Origin: Verrucomicrobiota bacterium
GTDB taxonomy: Bacteria > Verrucomicrobiota > Verrucomicrobiia > Limisphaerales > SXTU01
Direction: 5' to 3'
DNA: 46,396 bases
NCBI GenBank assembly: GCA_016871445.1
Contig: VHDH01000015.1
Location: 1 to 46,396 of the forward strand
Shown here: one piece after another, positions 1 to 8,823 of the stretch
Numbering within the stretch: the stretch's first letter is position 1
Layout of the letters: each line of letters starts with the position of its first letter
Translations under genes and position numbers: made by a program
The notes under the pieces: model-generated
Seen by the model: only the letters and a program-made list of their open reading frames with translations
Told to the model about the DNA's origin: nothing
Database searches by the model: none

Positions 1-2643
1 GCCAAGCTCGCCGAGCGCAAACTCACGCCGAACCCTGAGGCCTCCCGCGAAGTGCTCATCCGCCGAGTCACCTTCGACCTCACTGGCCTGCCGCCCACGC
101 CCGCCGAGGTGGATGCCTTCCTCGCGGACAAATCGCCCAACGCCTACGAAAAGGTCGTGGACCGCCTGCTCGCGTCGCCGCACTACGGCGAGCACATGGG
201 CCGGCACTGGCTCGACGCGGCGCGTTACGGCGACACGCACGGGATGCACTTGGACAACGAGCGTTCCATGTGGCCTTACCGCGATTGGGTCGTGCGCGCC
301 TTCAACCGCAATCTGCCCTTCGACCAGTTCACCATTGAGCAACTCGCGGGCGACCTCCTGCCGAACCCGACGCAAGACCAACTCATCGCCACCGGCTTCA
401 ACCGCTGCAACGTCACCACCGGTGAGGGTGGCAGCATCAACGAGGAATGGATTTTCCGCTACGCCGTGGACCGCACTGAGACCGCCGCATCCGTGTGGAT
501 GGGATTAACCGCCGGCTGCGCGGTCTGCCACGACCACAAATACGACCCCATCACCGCGAAGGATTTTTACTCGATGTATGCCTTCTTCCACAGCAACGCC
601 GACCCCGCCATGGATGGCAACCAACTCTTGACCGCGCCTATCCTCAAACTCACCACGCCGGAGCAGCAGAAGAAGCTCGATGACTTCAACACCCAAATCG
701 CCGCCGTGGACAAACGCATCAAGGCCGAGCTGACCAAGGTGGTTTACACCGACCCGGCGACGCTGAACCCGCCGCCGCCGCTGAAGAAGTTCGACACGAC
801 GTGGGTGGACGATGACTTCCCCGCCGGCGCGAAGGTCGAGGCCAGCGGCGCGGCCACGACCGCGAAGTGGGTCACCGAGAAGGATGGCCAAGTTCTTGCC
901 GGCAAACGCGCGCTCAAACGCACCGATCCCGACGTGGGCCAGGACTTTTTCTCCGAACTTAAGTCGCCCTTCACCATCCCGCCCAACGGTAAAGTTTTCC
1001 TCAACGTCTTCCTCGACCCGAAAGACCCGCCGAAGGCCGTGATGCTGCAGTTCAACACCGGCGCGTGGTCACATCGCGCCGTGTGGGGCGACATCTACGC
1101 CATTGATTTCGGTAAGAAGGACACCAATGAGCGCAAACGATTCGGCGACCTGCCCAAGGTTGGCGAGTGGGTGAAGCTGGAGTTCGCGGCGGCGCAGCTC
1201 GGCTTCAAGGCCGGCGACCAAATCAAGGGCCTCGCCTTCACGCTCGCTCGCGGCACAGTCTACTGGGACAAGGTCGGCATCACCGGCGAGACGAACCCGT
1301 CAAAAGACCCGAACGAATCGCTGGCCGTATGGCTCAAGGAAAATCAAGGCAAGGCGCTCAACAACGTGCCCGAAGACGTGAAACGGCTGTTCCGTTCCGT
1401 GAAGCCCGAGGACCGCAAGCCGGAGGAGAATCAGCGGCTGCGCGATTATTACTTCGAGCTGGTCTGCAACTCCACGCGGCCGCAGTTCGAGAAACTGCAC
1501 GGGGAGAAAAACCCGATTGCCAAGGCGCGTGACGACTTCGACAAGGCCATCCCGGCGACTTTCATTTGGAAGGATTTGGAAAAGCCGCGTGATAGCTTCG
1601 TGATGGTGCGCGGCCAATACAACAAGCCCGGCCAACAAGTCTGGCCTAACGTCCCCGCCGTGCTGCCGCCGTTGCCCAAATCCGGCACGACCAACCGGCT
1701 CGACTTTGCCAAGTGGCTTGTCAGCCCGCCGCACCCGCTCACCGCGCGCGTGGCGGTGAACCGCTTCTGGCAACAGTTCTTCGGCATCGGCCTGGTGAAG
1801 ACGACCGCCGACTTCGGCGCACAGGGCGAAGCGCCGTCGCACCCGGAGTTACTCGATTGGTTGTCGGTGACCTTCCGCGAGCAAGGTTGGGACATGAAGC
1901 AGTTCGTGAAGTTGCTCGTGACCTCCGCGACCTACCGGCAAGACTCGAAGACCACGCCGCAGAAAATCGCCGCTGACCCGGAGAACCGCTTTTACTCGCG
2001 CGGCCCCCGTTTCCGCCTCGACGCCGAACAGGTCCGCGACAACGCACTCGCCGTGAGCGGCCTGCTCGTGCCGACGCTTGGCGGCAAAGGCGTGCGCACC
2101 TACCAGCCCGACAACATTTGGGAGCCCGTAGCCTACTCCGGCAGCAACACCAAGACCTACAAGCGCGACGACGGCGACGCGCTTTGGCGGCGCAGCCTTT
2201 ACACCTTTATCAAACGCACCGCGCCCGCCCCGAGCATGACAACCTTCGACGCGCCGAGTCGCGAGCAAACCTGCGCGCGCCGCGAGCGCAGCAACACCCC
2301 GCTACAAGCACTCCTGCTGATGAACGACGTGCAGCACTTTGAGGCCGCACGCGCGTTCGCGCAGCGGATGCTCAAGGAAGGTGGCCGCCACGCCGAGGAA
2401 CGCCTCGCCTACGGCTTCCGCCTCGCCACCGCCCGCCCACCGACGAAGGCTGAACTCGCTGTGCTCAACGACACGCTCTTCACCCAATGGGCCAAATACC
2501 AAGGCCGCACCGACGCCGCGAAGAAAGCCATCACCTTCGGCGAATCCAAGCCGGATGCGTCGCTGGATGCGGGTGAGTTGGCGGCTTACGCGATGGTGGC
2601 TAACCTCATTCTGAACTTGGATGAAGTGGTGACGAAGAACTGA
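1..2643 (+). CDS. PSD1-type DUF1549/DUF1553 protein, 5'-truncated by the window edge
   Basis: The reading frame is open from base 1, so the true start and any N-terminal signal or cytochrome domain lie outside the window; 880 codons are visible. Codons about 10-200 match DUF1549, with the LTGLPPTPAEV segment, WLDAARYGD, and CAVCHDHKYDP (C173, C176, H177 in window codons), a CxxCH motif that recurs in this family. A middle region (about 270-430) looks like a beta-sandwich insert. The last 300 codons match DUF1553 (ARVAVNRFWQQFFGIGLV, SHPELLDWL, ATYRQDS). PSD1 proteins are usually exported and paired with DUF1501 genes in Planctomycetes and Verrucomicrobia; their biochemical role is not settled. 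A DUF1501 gene does follow, but only after an intervening orphan gene. Family assignment is secure, function is not. Confidence 0.9.
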   Translation, partial: AKLAERKLTPNPEASREVLIRRVTFDLTGLPPTPAEVDAFLADKSPNAYEKVVDRLLASPHYGEHMGRHWLDAARYGDTHGMHLDNERSMWPYRDWVVRAFNRNLPFDQFTIEQLAGDLLPNPTQDQLIATGFNRCNVTTGEGGSINEEWIFRYAVDRTETAASVWMGLTAGCAVCHDHKYDPITAKDFYSMYAFFHSNADPAMDGNQLLTAPILKLTTPEQQKKLDDFNTQIAAVDKRIKAELTKVVYTDPATLNPPPPLKKFDTTWVDDDFPAGAKVEASGAATTAKWVTEKDGQVLAGKRALKRTDPDVGQDFFSELKSPFTIPPNGKVFLNVFLDPKDPPKAVMLQFNTGAWSHRAVWGDIYAIDFGKKDTNERKRFGDLPKVGEWVKLEFAAAQLGFKAGDQIKGLAFTLARGTVYWDKVGITGETNPSKDPNESLAVWLKENQGKALNNVPEDVKRLFRSVKPEDRKPEENQRLRDYYFELVCNSTRPQFEKLHGEKNPIAKARDDFDKAIPATFIWKDLEKPRDSFVMVRGQYNKPGQQVWPNVPAVLPPLPKSGTTNRLDFAKWLVSPPHPLTARVAVNRFWQQFFGIGLVKTTADFGAQGEAPSHPELLDWLSVTFREQGWDMKQFVKLLVTSATYRQDSKTTPQKIAADPENRFYSRGPRFRLDAEQVRDNALAVSGLLVPTLGGKGVRTYQPDNIWEPVAYSGSNTKTYKRDDGDALWRRSLYTFIKRTAPAPSMTTFDAPSREQTCARRERSNTPLQALLLMNDVQHFEAARAFAQRMLKEGGRHAEERLAYGFRLATARPPTKAELAVLNDTLFTQWAKYQGRTDAAKKAITFGESKPDASLDAGELAAYAMVANLILNLDEVVTKN

Positions 2644-2647
2644 AGGA

Positions 2648-2670
2648 GTGATTAGTGCTTACTGATTAGT
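2648..2670 (+). repeat. Short heptanucleotide tandem repeat, left copy (GTGATTA-like units)
   Basis: Three degenerate 7-bp units plus two bases: GTGATTA, GTGCTTA, CTGATTA, GT. It begins 4 bp after the stop codon of the PSD1 gene. The same motif in the opposite orientation follows the next gene (3194-3216); the two arms match at 20 of 23 positions as an inverted pair. The 7-bp period is read directly from the sequence; mobility is inference. Confidence 0.6.
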
Positions 2671-2686
2671 CAGCGAAGGCGATGCG

Positions 2687-3205
2687 ATGAGCAATCAACG
2701 GACAAAGGTCGAAAGCGGCTTCGCCGACTTGGTCGGCATCCTGATGTTCGTGCTGCTGTCACCCTTGCTGCTCGCCTACCTTGTTTTCCGCTCGGCTTCG
2801 GCACTCTGTCTAAACTCTGCGGTGTGGCTATCTTGGTGCGCTGGCGGACGCTTTGTTCTCTTTGTTCACTCCGACAGCCCTGTTTGGCGGGACTACATCA
2901 GCGAAGTGATACAGCCCCGGCTCGGAACGCGGGCCATCTACTTGAACTGGTCCGAGCGGAGCCGGTGGAAGCGCTCGCTGCCTGTCTTGGTGTTTCGCCA
3001 TTACGCAGGCCACAAGGAATTTAACCCGATGGCAATTGTCTTTCGCCCGTTCCACCGAACGCGTTGCTTCCGCTTCTTCGAACCGTTCCACGAGCACAAG
3101 CGAGGCAAGACGGAAGTCCTGGCGAAAATGGAGGCCGATTTTTTTAGTGTGGTTGACGAGATTTCCAACTCTCCCGGGAACCCGGCCTCCGCTACTAATC
3201 ACTAA
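2687..3205 (+). CDS. Orphan 172-residue putative membrane-anchored protein
   Basis: ATG start, 172 residues. A hydrophobic stretch at about residues 14-36 ([20 protein letters not shown]) predicts one N-terminal membrane anchor. The rest is a compact basic/aromatic domain with [27 protein letters not shown] and [21 protein letters not shown] recognise no characterised family. The gene separates a PSD1 gene from the DUF1501 gene that would normally follow it directly, its codon usage looks less GC-biased than its neighbours, and it is bracketed by GTGATTA-type repeats; its TAA stop lies inside the right-hand copy. These features suggest a gene inserted into an older gene pair. The coherent hydrophobic profile and full-length frame support real coding. 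Confidence 0.65.
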   Translation: MSNQRTKVESGFADLVGILMFVLLSPLLLAYLVFRSASALCLNSAVWLSWCAGGRFVLFVHSDSPVWRDYISEVIQPRLGTRAIYLNWSERSRWKRSLPVLVFRHYAGHKEFNPMAIVFRPFHRTRCFRFFEPFHEHKRGKTEVLAKMEADFFSVVDEISNSPGNPASATNH

Positions 3206-3216
3206 TTACTAATCAC
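3194..3216 (-). repeat. Short heptanucleotide tandem repeat, right copy
   Basis: Read on the minus strand it is GTGATTA, GTAATTA, GTGATTA, GT, an almost perfect three-unit 7-bp repeat. It contains the stop codon of the orphan gene and ends 6 bp before the DUF1501 start. Together with 2648-2670 it makes an imperfect 23-bp inverted pair around that gene. Confidence 0.6.
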
Positions 3217-3222
3217 TTTCCC

Positions 3223-4695
3223 ATGAACCCGCTGAACAACTATCTCCTCCACCAAACCCGCCGCCAGTTCTTCCGCGCCGCCGGCTTGAGCGCCGGCTCC
3301 ATCGCGCTCGCCGCCATGTCACGCGATGCCTTTGGCGCGCCCACAAAGCCCGGCGGGCCGCGTGTGCACCCCATGTTGACGGGGTTGCCACACCACGCAC
3401 CCAAGGCCAAGCGGCTCATCTACCTGCACATGAACGGCGGGCCGTCGCAGATTGACATGTGGGATTACAAGCCGCAGCTGGAGGCCCACTTCGACAAGGA
3501 CTTGCCGGACTCCGTCCGCAAAGGCCAGCGCATCACCACGATGACCAGCGGCCAGGCGCGGCTGCCGGTCGCGCCCTCGATGTTCAAGTTCGCCCAGCAC
3601 GGCAAGGGTGGCACATGGGTCAGCGAGTTGCTCCCGCACACGGCGAAGATGGCTGACGAGCTCGCGGTGATCCGCAGCATCCACACCGACGCCATCAACC
3701 ACGACCCGGCCTGCACGTTCGTGATGACCGGCAGCGAAGTGCCCGGCCGCGCGAGCCTCGGCTCGTGGTTGAGCTACGGCCTCGGGAGCGAGAACAATGA
3801 TTTGCCGAGCTTCGTTGTCCTCACGCCGAGCTGGTCCAGCGGTGCGGCGGCGCAGGCGCTCTTCACCCGCATGTGGCAGAGCGGCTTTCTCCCGACGCGC
3901 CACAACGGCGTTGCCCTCCGCAGCGGTGCGGACCCGGTGCTCTACATCCAAAATCCACCCGGCGTCGCCGCCGACAACCGCCGTGCGATGCTCGACGGCC
4001 TCGGCAAGTTGAACGCGATGAACCACGCGCGCTTTGGCGACCCCGAGACAACCACGCGCATCGCGCAGTATGAAATGGCTTTCCGCATGCAGACCAGCGT
4101 GCCGGACCTCGTAGACTTGAAGAAGGAGCCCAAGCACATTTTGGAGCGCTACGGCCCGGAGGTGACGAAGCCCGGCACCTTCGCCCACAGCGCGCTGCTC
4201 GCGCGCCGCCTCGCCGAGCGCGACGTGCGCGTGGTGCAAATTCTGCATCGCGGCTGGGATCAGCACGGCAATTTGCCCAAGGACATCAAGGCCCAATGCA
4301 ACGACGTGGACCAACCGACCTACGCGTTGCTCGCGGACTTGAAGGAGCGCGGCCTGCTCAAAGATACCCTTGTGGTTTGGGGCGGCGAGTTTGGGCGCAC
4401 AGTCTATTCGCAGGGCACGCTGAAGAAGGACCAGTATGGCCGCGACCATCACCCGCGGAATTTCTGCATGTGGATGGCTGGCGGCGGCACGAAAGGCGGC
4501 ACCGTCTTCGGCGAGACGGACGACTTCAGCTACAACGTAGTAAAAGACCCCGTCCACCTGAACGACTTGAATGCCACGCTCCTGCACTTGATGGGGGTGG
4601 ATCACCTGAAGCTCACGTTCAAGCACCTCGGCGTGGACATGCGCCTCAGCGGCCTGGAGCGCGAAGCGGAGATCGTGAAGGGCCTGCTGGCGTAG
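3223..4695 (+). CDS. DUF1501 family protein with Tat-type leader
   Basis: 490 residues. The N-terminus carries RRQFFRAAG followed by a hydrophobic stretch and AFGAP, a twin-arginine-type export signal as usual for the family. DUF1501 proteins resemble the alkaline-phosphatase/sulfatase fold; visible family landmarks are [18 protein letters not shown] (about 67-84), [36 protein letters not shown] and [17 protein letters not shown] near the C-terminus. The gene is the usual partner of PSD1 genes; here the pair is split by an orphan gene. Translation starts at the ATG 6 bp after the right-hand repeat, placing the Tat motif about 15 residues in. The substrate is unknown. Confidence 0.9.
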   Translation: MNPLNNYLLHQTRRQFFRAAGLSAGSIALAAMSRDAFGAPTKPGGPRVHPMLTGLPHHAPKAKRLIYLHMNGGPSQIDMWDYKPQLEAHFDKDLPDSVRKGQRITTMTSGQARLPVAPSMFKFAQHGKGGTWVSELLPHTAKMADELAVIRSIHTDAINHDPACTFVMTGSEVPGRASLGSWLSYGLGSENNDLPSFVVLTPSWSSGAAAQALFTRMWQSGFLPTRHNGVALRSGADPVLYIQNPPGVAADNRRAMLDGLGKLNAMNHARFGDPETTTRIAQYEMAFRMQTSVPDLVDLKKEPKHILERYGPEVTKPGTFAHSALLARRLAERDVRVVQILHRGWDQHGNLPKDIKAQCNDVDQPTYALLADLKERGLLKDTLVVWGGEFGRTVYSQGTLKKDQYGRDHHPRNFCMWMAGGGTKGGTVFGETDDFSYNVVKDPVHLNDLNATLLHLMGVDHLKLTFKHLGVDMRLSGLEREAEIVKGLLA

Positions 4696-4749
4696 TCACC
4701 GCTTCTCCATGGTTCCCTTGGGGCGAGGTCCGCGTTATGCTGCGGCCCG

Positions 4750-5733
4750 ATGAAAGCCCTGCTTCTCCTTGCCCTGCTCGCCGCCGCGCCGCTCACGTTG
4801 CCCGCGCAGCCGGCCCAGAAGCCCCCCACTCTGCCCGCCGGCATCAAGCTGGAGCGCGACCTCGCCTACATCCCCGACGGCGACCCCGCGCAGAAGCTCG
4901 ACCTTTACCTGCCGGAGAAGCCGGCGGACAAGCCTCTCCCCCTCATCGTCCACATCCACGGTGGCGGCTGGCGCGGCGGCAACAAGTTCCCTTGTCCCGT
5001 GACCGGCATGGTGCTCAAGGGCTACGTCGTCGCGAGTGTCGAGTATCGGTTCAGCCAGAAGGCGGTTTTCCCCGCGCAGATTCAGGACTGCCAGGCTGCG
5101 CTTCGCTGGCTGCGCGCGCGCAGCAAAGAATACGGCTTCGACCCCAACCGCGTCGGCGTCATCGGCGCCTCGGCAGGCGGACACCTGTCCGCCTTGGTCG
5201 GCACGGCGGGCGGCAAGAAAGCCTTCGCGCCCATTGGCGGCCATCTCGAACAATCCGACCGCGTTCAAGCCGTGTGCGACATATTCGGCCCGGCGGACTT
5301 CACAACAGTTGTGCAGCAGGCGGAGGCCGACAAGAATGTGCGAAACATTTTCACGTTCAACTCCCCCACCGATCCTTACTCGCTGCTCATTGGTACCCGG
5401 TTGGAGGACAAGCCCAGAGCCCAAGCGGCCAGCCCGTTGCACTATATCACGCCGAACAGCCCGCCCGTCCTCATCCTCCATGGCACCCACGACACCCTGG
5501 TGCCCTACGCGCAAAGCGAGCAATTCGCCGCCGCGCTGAAGACCAAGGGCGTGGAAGTCTGGCTGCAAACACTCCCCGGCTCCGGCCACGGTGGTCCCGC
5601 TTTCACCAAACCGGCAGTGCTTCAACTCACGCAGAACTTCTTCGACAAGCATCTCAAAAGCGCACCGATTGAACTCGTGCTGATTCCCTCGGCAGATCTG
5701 GCTGTGGAGCCGCCGAAGTCCAAAGCGAAATAG
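4750..5733 (+). CDS. Secreted alpha/beta-hydrolase (BD-FAE/carboxylesterase-like)
   Basis: 327 residues with a typical signal peptide (MKALLLLALLAAAPLTLPAQ). The domain shows the oxyanion-hole motif HIHGGGW (H68-W74), the nucleophile elbow GASAGG with Ser141, and likely triad partners Asp248 (HGTHDTLVP) and His280 (GSGHGG). This matches the hormone-sensitive-lipase/feruloyl-esterase-like group common in polysaccharide-degrading bacteria, where members often remove acetyl or feruloyl groups from plant polymers. It starts 54 bp after the DUF1501 gene, and an MFS transporter follows 15 bp after its stop, so co-transcription with the transporter is likely. Exact substrate cannot be read from sequence. 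Confidence 0.88.
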   Translation: MKALLLLALLAAAPLTLPAQPAQKPPTLPAGIKLERDLAYIPDGDPAQKLDLYLPEKPADKPLPLIVHIHGGGWRGGNKFPCPVTGMVLKGYVVASVEYRFSQKAVFPAQIQDCQAALRWLRARSKEYGFDPNRVGVIGASAGGHLSALVGTAGGKKAFAPIGGHLEQSDRVQAVCDIFGPADFTTVVQQAEADKNVRNIFTFNSPTDPYSLLIGTRLEDKPRAQAASPLHYITPNSPPVLILHGTHDTLVPYAQSEQFAAALKTKGVEVWLQTLPGSGHGGPAFTKPAVLQLTQNFFDKHLKSAPIELVLIPSADLAVEPPKSKAK

Positions 5734-5748
5734 AGCCCCCCAAAGACT

Positions 5749-6975
5749 GTGTCTGTGACTTCTCCCTCTGCCCTGCGCACCGCGTGGCTTGTCGTCGCGC
5801 TGTTGTGGCCCGTCGCGCTGCTGAACTATCTCGACCGGCAGATGCTGGCGACGATGAAGACCTCGATGGTCGGCGACTTGAAGGACATTACCAGCGACGC
5901 ACAGTGGGGCTTCATCCTGGCATCATTTAAGTGGGTCTATGCCGCGCTGAGTCCCATCGGGGGCTACATTGCGGATCGTTTTAGCCGGCGCCACGTCATT
6001 GCGCTTAGTCTGTTCACTTGGTCGACGGTGACGTGGCTGACGGGACACGTAACGACCTACAACGAACTCGTCGCGTCACGCGCGCTCATGGGCATCAGCG
6101 AGGCATTTTACATCCCGGCAGCGCTGGCGCTGATCGCAGACTTTCACACCGGCCCGACGCGGTCGCGCGCCGTGGGCTTACACCAAACGGGGATTTACAT
6201 TGGACTGATTCTCGGCGGCTTCGCCGGACACGTCGCGGACTCGCCGAACCACGGCTGGCGCTGGGCGTTCAGCGCGGCGGGCTTGGTGGGCGTGGTCTAT
6301 GCGTTCCCGCTGTTCTGGCTGCTGCGCAACCCCGCGCGGCCCGCCGACCCGGCCGCGCCTTCGCTCACACCCACGCGCGCGGCGGGCGAATTGTTTAGCA
6401 ACCGCAATTACCTTCTGCTCGTCGCTTACTTCACGCTGCCCGCCATCGCGGGCTGGGTGATCAAAGATTGGATGCCGGTGATCCTGAAGGAGCAGTTCAA
6501 GCTCTCGCAGGGCGAGGCGGGCGTCATCGCTGTGCTCTACGTACAAATCGCAACCATCGGCGGCGCATTGCTGGGCGGCTGGCTCGCAGACATTTGGATG
6601 CGACACAGCGAGCGCGGCCGCATCTACGTGAGCGCCATCGGCATGACGCTGTTTCTGCCGGCGTTATTTGGGCTGGGCAACCCTGGCACGGTCTTCTTCG
6701 CCATTGTTTTCCTCATTCTGTTCGGCATCGGCTGGGGATTTTTCGACTGCAACAACATGCCCATTCTATCACAAATCGTCCGGCCCGAGCTGCGCGCTAC
6801 AGGCTATGGCATCATGAACCTAGTGAGCATCTCTTGCGGTGGCTTCGGCGATTGGGGCTTTGGCGTGCTGAAAAGTCAGAATGTGCCGCTGACAATGATT
6901 TTCGGCTGCTTCACCGGTGTGGCACTGCTCTCACTGATGATCGTGCTACTCATCAAGCCGCCGTCGAAGGCGTGA
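5749..6975 (+). CDS. MFS transporter
   Basis: 408 residues, hydrophobic throughout, consistent with 12 membrane helices. The first helix carries NYLDRQML, and the loop after helix 2 carries the MFS signature GGYIADRFSRRHVI. A second-half copy of the pattern is visible (GGWLADIWMRHSERGR). The first helix and the ALMGISEAFYIPAALALIADF stretch resemble the anion:cation symporter and spinster-like groups, which carry organic anions or sugar acids. It starts at GTG 15 bp after the esterase gene, so the two are probably one transcript; uptake of a product released by the esterase is a reasonable inference. No Shine-Dalgarno site is obvious. Confidence 0.85.
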   Translation: MSVTSPSALRTAWLVVALLWPVALLNYLDRQMLATMKTSMVGDLKDITSDAQWGFILASFKWVYAALSPIGGYIADRFSRRHVIALSLFTWSTVTWLTGHVTTYNELVASRALMGISEAFYIPAALALIADFHTGPTRSRAVGLHQTGIYIGLILGGFAGHVADSPNHGWRWAFSAAGLVGVVYAFPLFWLLRNPARPADPAAPSLTPTRAAGELFSNRNYLLLVAYFTLPAIAGWVIKDWMPVILKEQFKLSQGEAGVIAVLYVQIATIGGALLGGWLADIWMRHSERGRIYVSAIGMTLFLPALFGLGNPGTVFFAIVFLILFGIGWGFFDCNNMPILSQIVRPELRATGYGIMNLVSISCGGFGDWGFGVLKSQNVPLTMIFGCFTGVALLSLMIVLLIKPPSKA

Positions 6976-6985
6976 CGCGGCCCGC

Positions 6986-7360
6986 CTACTTCTTGGCTGG
7001 CGCGGGCGCGAGGGGGACGAACATGAACGAGCCGTCCGCCGCCTTGTATTCGAGTTTCATGCCGGCGGGCGCGGGCGGGAGCGCGGGAAGGAAGTTGGGC
7101 ACCAGTTCACTCAGCTCTTTCGGCGGCCGGCTTTCGCTGGCCTCGAACTTCTGGATCGCGTCGATGAGTTTGGCCTGTTCCAGACGACCAAGGCTGGCCT
7201 TCTGCGCCTTGCCGATGGCGGCGATGTAGTCCAACGGCGCAGCGACGGGGTTGTCGCCCAGCTTCTGCTCCTTCTTTGGCTCAGCCTTGGGTTTGGGATC
7301 GTTGTTGCACGCAATGAGGGACAAGGTGACACCCAAGGCGAGCAGGGGGTGAAATTTCAT
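6986..7360 (-). CDS. Small putative lipoprotein with a pseudopilin-like C-terminal motif
   Basis: 124 residues. Residues 1-18 form a short leader ending in the lipobox LIAC (Cys18), followed by a charged linker. The C-terminal part has an alpha helix and then a P-x2-L-x2-L, P-x-L-P-x-P, AGM, AADG pattern (RPPKELSELVP, LPPAPAGMKLEY). The same arrangement is seen in the lipoprotein at 34348-34710 and, in extended form, at the C-terminus of the protein at 38702-40201, suggesting a small family derived from, or convergent with, type II secretion pseudopilin C-terminal domains. It ends convergently, 10 bp from the MFS gene. Function unknown. Confidence 0.75.
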   Translation of the reverse strand: MKFHPLLALGVTLSLIACNNDPKPKAEPKKEQKLGDNPVAAPLDYIAAIGKAQKASLGRLEQAKLIDAIQKFEASESRPPKELSELVPNFLPALPPAPAGMKLEYKAADGSFMFVPLAPAPAKK

Positions 7361-7414
7361 GGCCGCACCGTAGCAATCTTCTGCGCGTAGCCAAGCGGAT
7401 TCAGAATGCTTACC

Positions 7415-8755
7415 TCACGCCGACTGCCATTGTGCGATGGTGTCTTCGAGGCAGCGCTCAATCTCCTCGACGGAGGTGGTGAACTGGTAGCGGGTGAGCA
7501 CTTCGTTCTGGCCGATTTGCGCGAGTTGGGCGGCGAGATTTGGCGTCTGGCTGAGTTCGAGCATCCGCGCGGCCAGCGCGGCGGCGTCGCCGGAGGGGAA
7601 CGCGAGGCAGCTTTCCTCCGAGCGGAAGAGAGCCTCCGCCCCATAGCTCTGGTTTACGATCACAGGCAAGCCGCAGGCCATCGCCTCCAGCGGTGCGCCG
7701 ACGAACAATTCCTCGCACTCGACCGGATAAATAAAGGCATCATGTGCCCGGTAGATCTGAGGCAAATCCCGTTGCAGACCGCTCGCGCGGAACTCGACGG
7801 GCATTTCGGCCTGCACCGCTTGCGTGCGGAGCTTGGCGAGCACCTCGGAACTGCCGCGCCCAAAGACGGTAAGCGTGGCTTTAACGCCCTGCGCACGGAT
7901 GAGTTGAAGCGCGTCAATGGCCGTGGCGATGCCGGAGTGCGGAGTGAGCCGCGCAGCCACGAGGAATTTCCTGACCGGCGCATCCGCCGGTTTCAACTCG
8001 CCGTTGAAGAGCCGCGTGTCCACGCCTGGGTGGATCACCTTGCCATGCGCGACTTGAAAGCCAGCCGCAGCTGTGATGTCTCGCAGTGCTGGGCTGCTGA
8101 AGTAGAGATGGTGCAGCGCTGGCGTGCCGATGGAATTGGGTGCGACCTCGTCGGGCGTATCGCGGTCGAAGATGGCGGGCAGGCGATTGACGCCGGGGAT
8201 GAGGAACGTGGGCGTGACGGCGTCCCACTTGGCGCGCTGGCCGGAGACTTCCAGGCTGGTGCGCTGCATTTTCTGCATCGCTGGAACCTTCTCGCGGTGC
8301 CACCAGGCGAGCCACGGATCATCGCGCAGCTCGTCGAGCCAAGAGTCTCCGATGCTAAAACAGGTCGGAACGCGCGTCCGGTGCAAGGTGACGAGCAGGG
8401 ACTTGGACAGGCCGCGCAGGCTGCCAACATGGAGCACGTCCGGCGCGAACTCGATGATGGCCTCGCGCAGGATCGCGTTATTCCGCGCCTCTAGCTCGCG
8501 GAGGCTGCCCACGCCGGAGACCGCAGACTGATCAAATTTGCCATTGACGCGCAACTGCCGCTGTACGCGCACGTTTGAACCGACTCCCACTGCGTGCGTG
8601 GTGTGGCCCTCCTCGGAGACCAAGCCGCAAGTTGAGGTCAACACGTGTATTGTGTGGCCGCGTTCACTCAACGCCTCGGTGACATTTTGGCAGCGAAAAT
8701 CTTCCGTATCCGCAAGGTGCGGCGGATAGAGGTTGGTGATGACGAGGATTTTCAC
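7415..8755 (-). CDS. GT4-type glycosyltransferase (GT-B fold)
   Basis: 446 residues, GTG start. The N-terminus KILVITNLYPPHLADTEDF is the classical start of GT4 family enzymes. The C-terminal domain shows FLVAARLTPHSGIATAIDAL, LTVFGRGSS, and the nucleotide-sugar-binding stretch with VGAPLEAMACGLPVIVNQ (the E-x7-E region). Such enzymes transfer a sugar from an NDP-sugar to a cell-envelope glycan or glycolipid at the cytoplasmic face. There are no other glycan genes immediately next to it; the exopolysaccharide export genes are 32 kb away. Donor and acceptor cannot be inferred. Confidence 0.88.
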   Translation of the reverse strand: MKILVITNLYPPHLADTEDFRCQNVTEALSERGHTIHVLTSTCGLVSEEGHTTHAVGVGSNVRVQRQLRVNGKFDQSAVSGVGSLRELEARNNAILREAIIEFAPDVLHVGSLRGLSKSLLVTLHRTRVPTCFSIGDSWLDELRDDPWLAWWHREKVPAMQKMQRTSLEVSGQRAKWDAVTPTFLIPGVNRLPAIFDRDTPDEVAPNSIGTPALHHLYFSSPALRDITAAAGFQVAHGKVIHPGVDTRLFNGELKPADAPVRKFLVAARLTPHSGIATAIDALQLIRAQGVKATLTVFGRGSSEVLAKLRTQAVQAEMPVEFRASGLQRDLPQIYRAHDAFIYPVECEELFVGAPLEAMACGLPVIVNQSYGAEALFRSEESCLAFPSGDAAALAARMLELSQTPNLAAQLAQIGQNEVLTRYQFTTSVEEIERCLEDTIAQWQSA

Positions 8756-8823
8756 CGTGCAGGGCGTGCTGGTCGGAGGCGGCCAGCAGAACCCAATGGT
8801 AATGCAGCAAAGAGCGCGGTTGC

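Noticed and set aside
3319-4626. 435-codon minus-strand frame opposite the DUF1501 gene
   Set aside because: Long antisense frames are common in GC-rich DNA; it shows no family motifs while the plus strand encodes a clear DUF1501 protein.
4296-5672. 458-codon plus-strand frame overlapping the DUF1501 gene and the esterase
   Set aside because: Arg/Pro/Ala-rich frame-shifted translation crossing two well-supported genes.
7406-8494. 362-codon plus-strand frame opposite the GT4 gene
   Set aside because: No recognisable motif; the opposite strand encodes a full GT4 enzyme.
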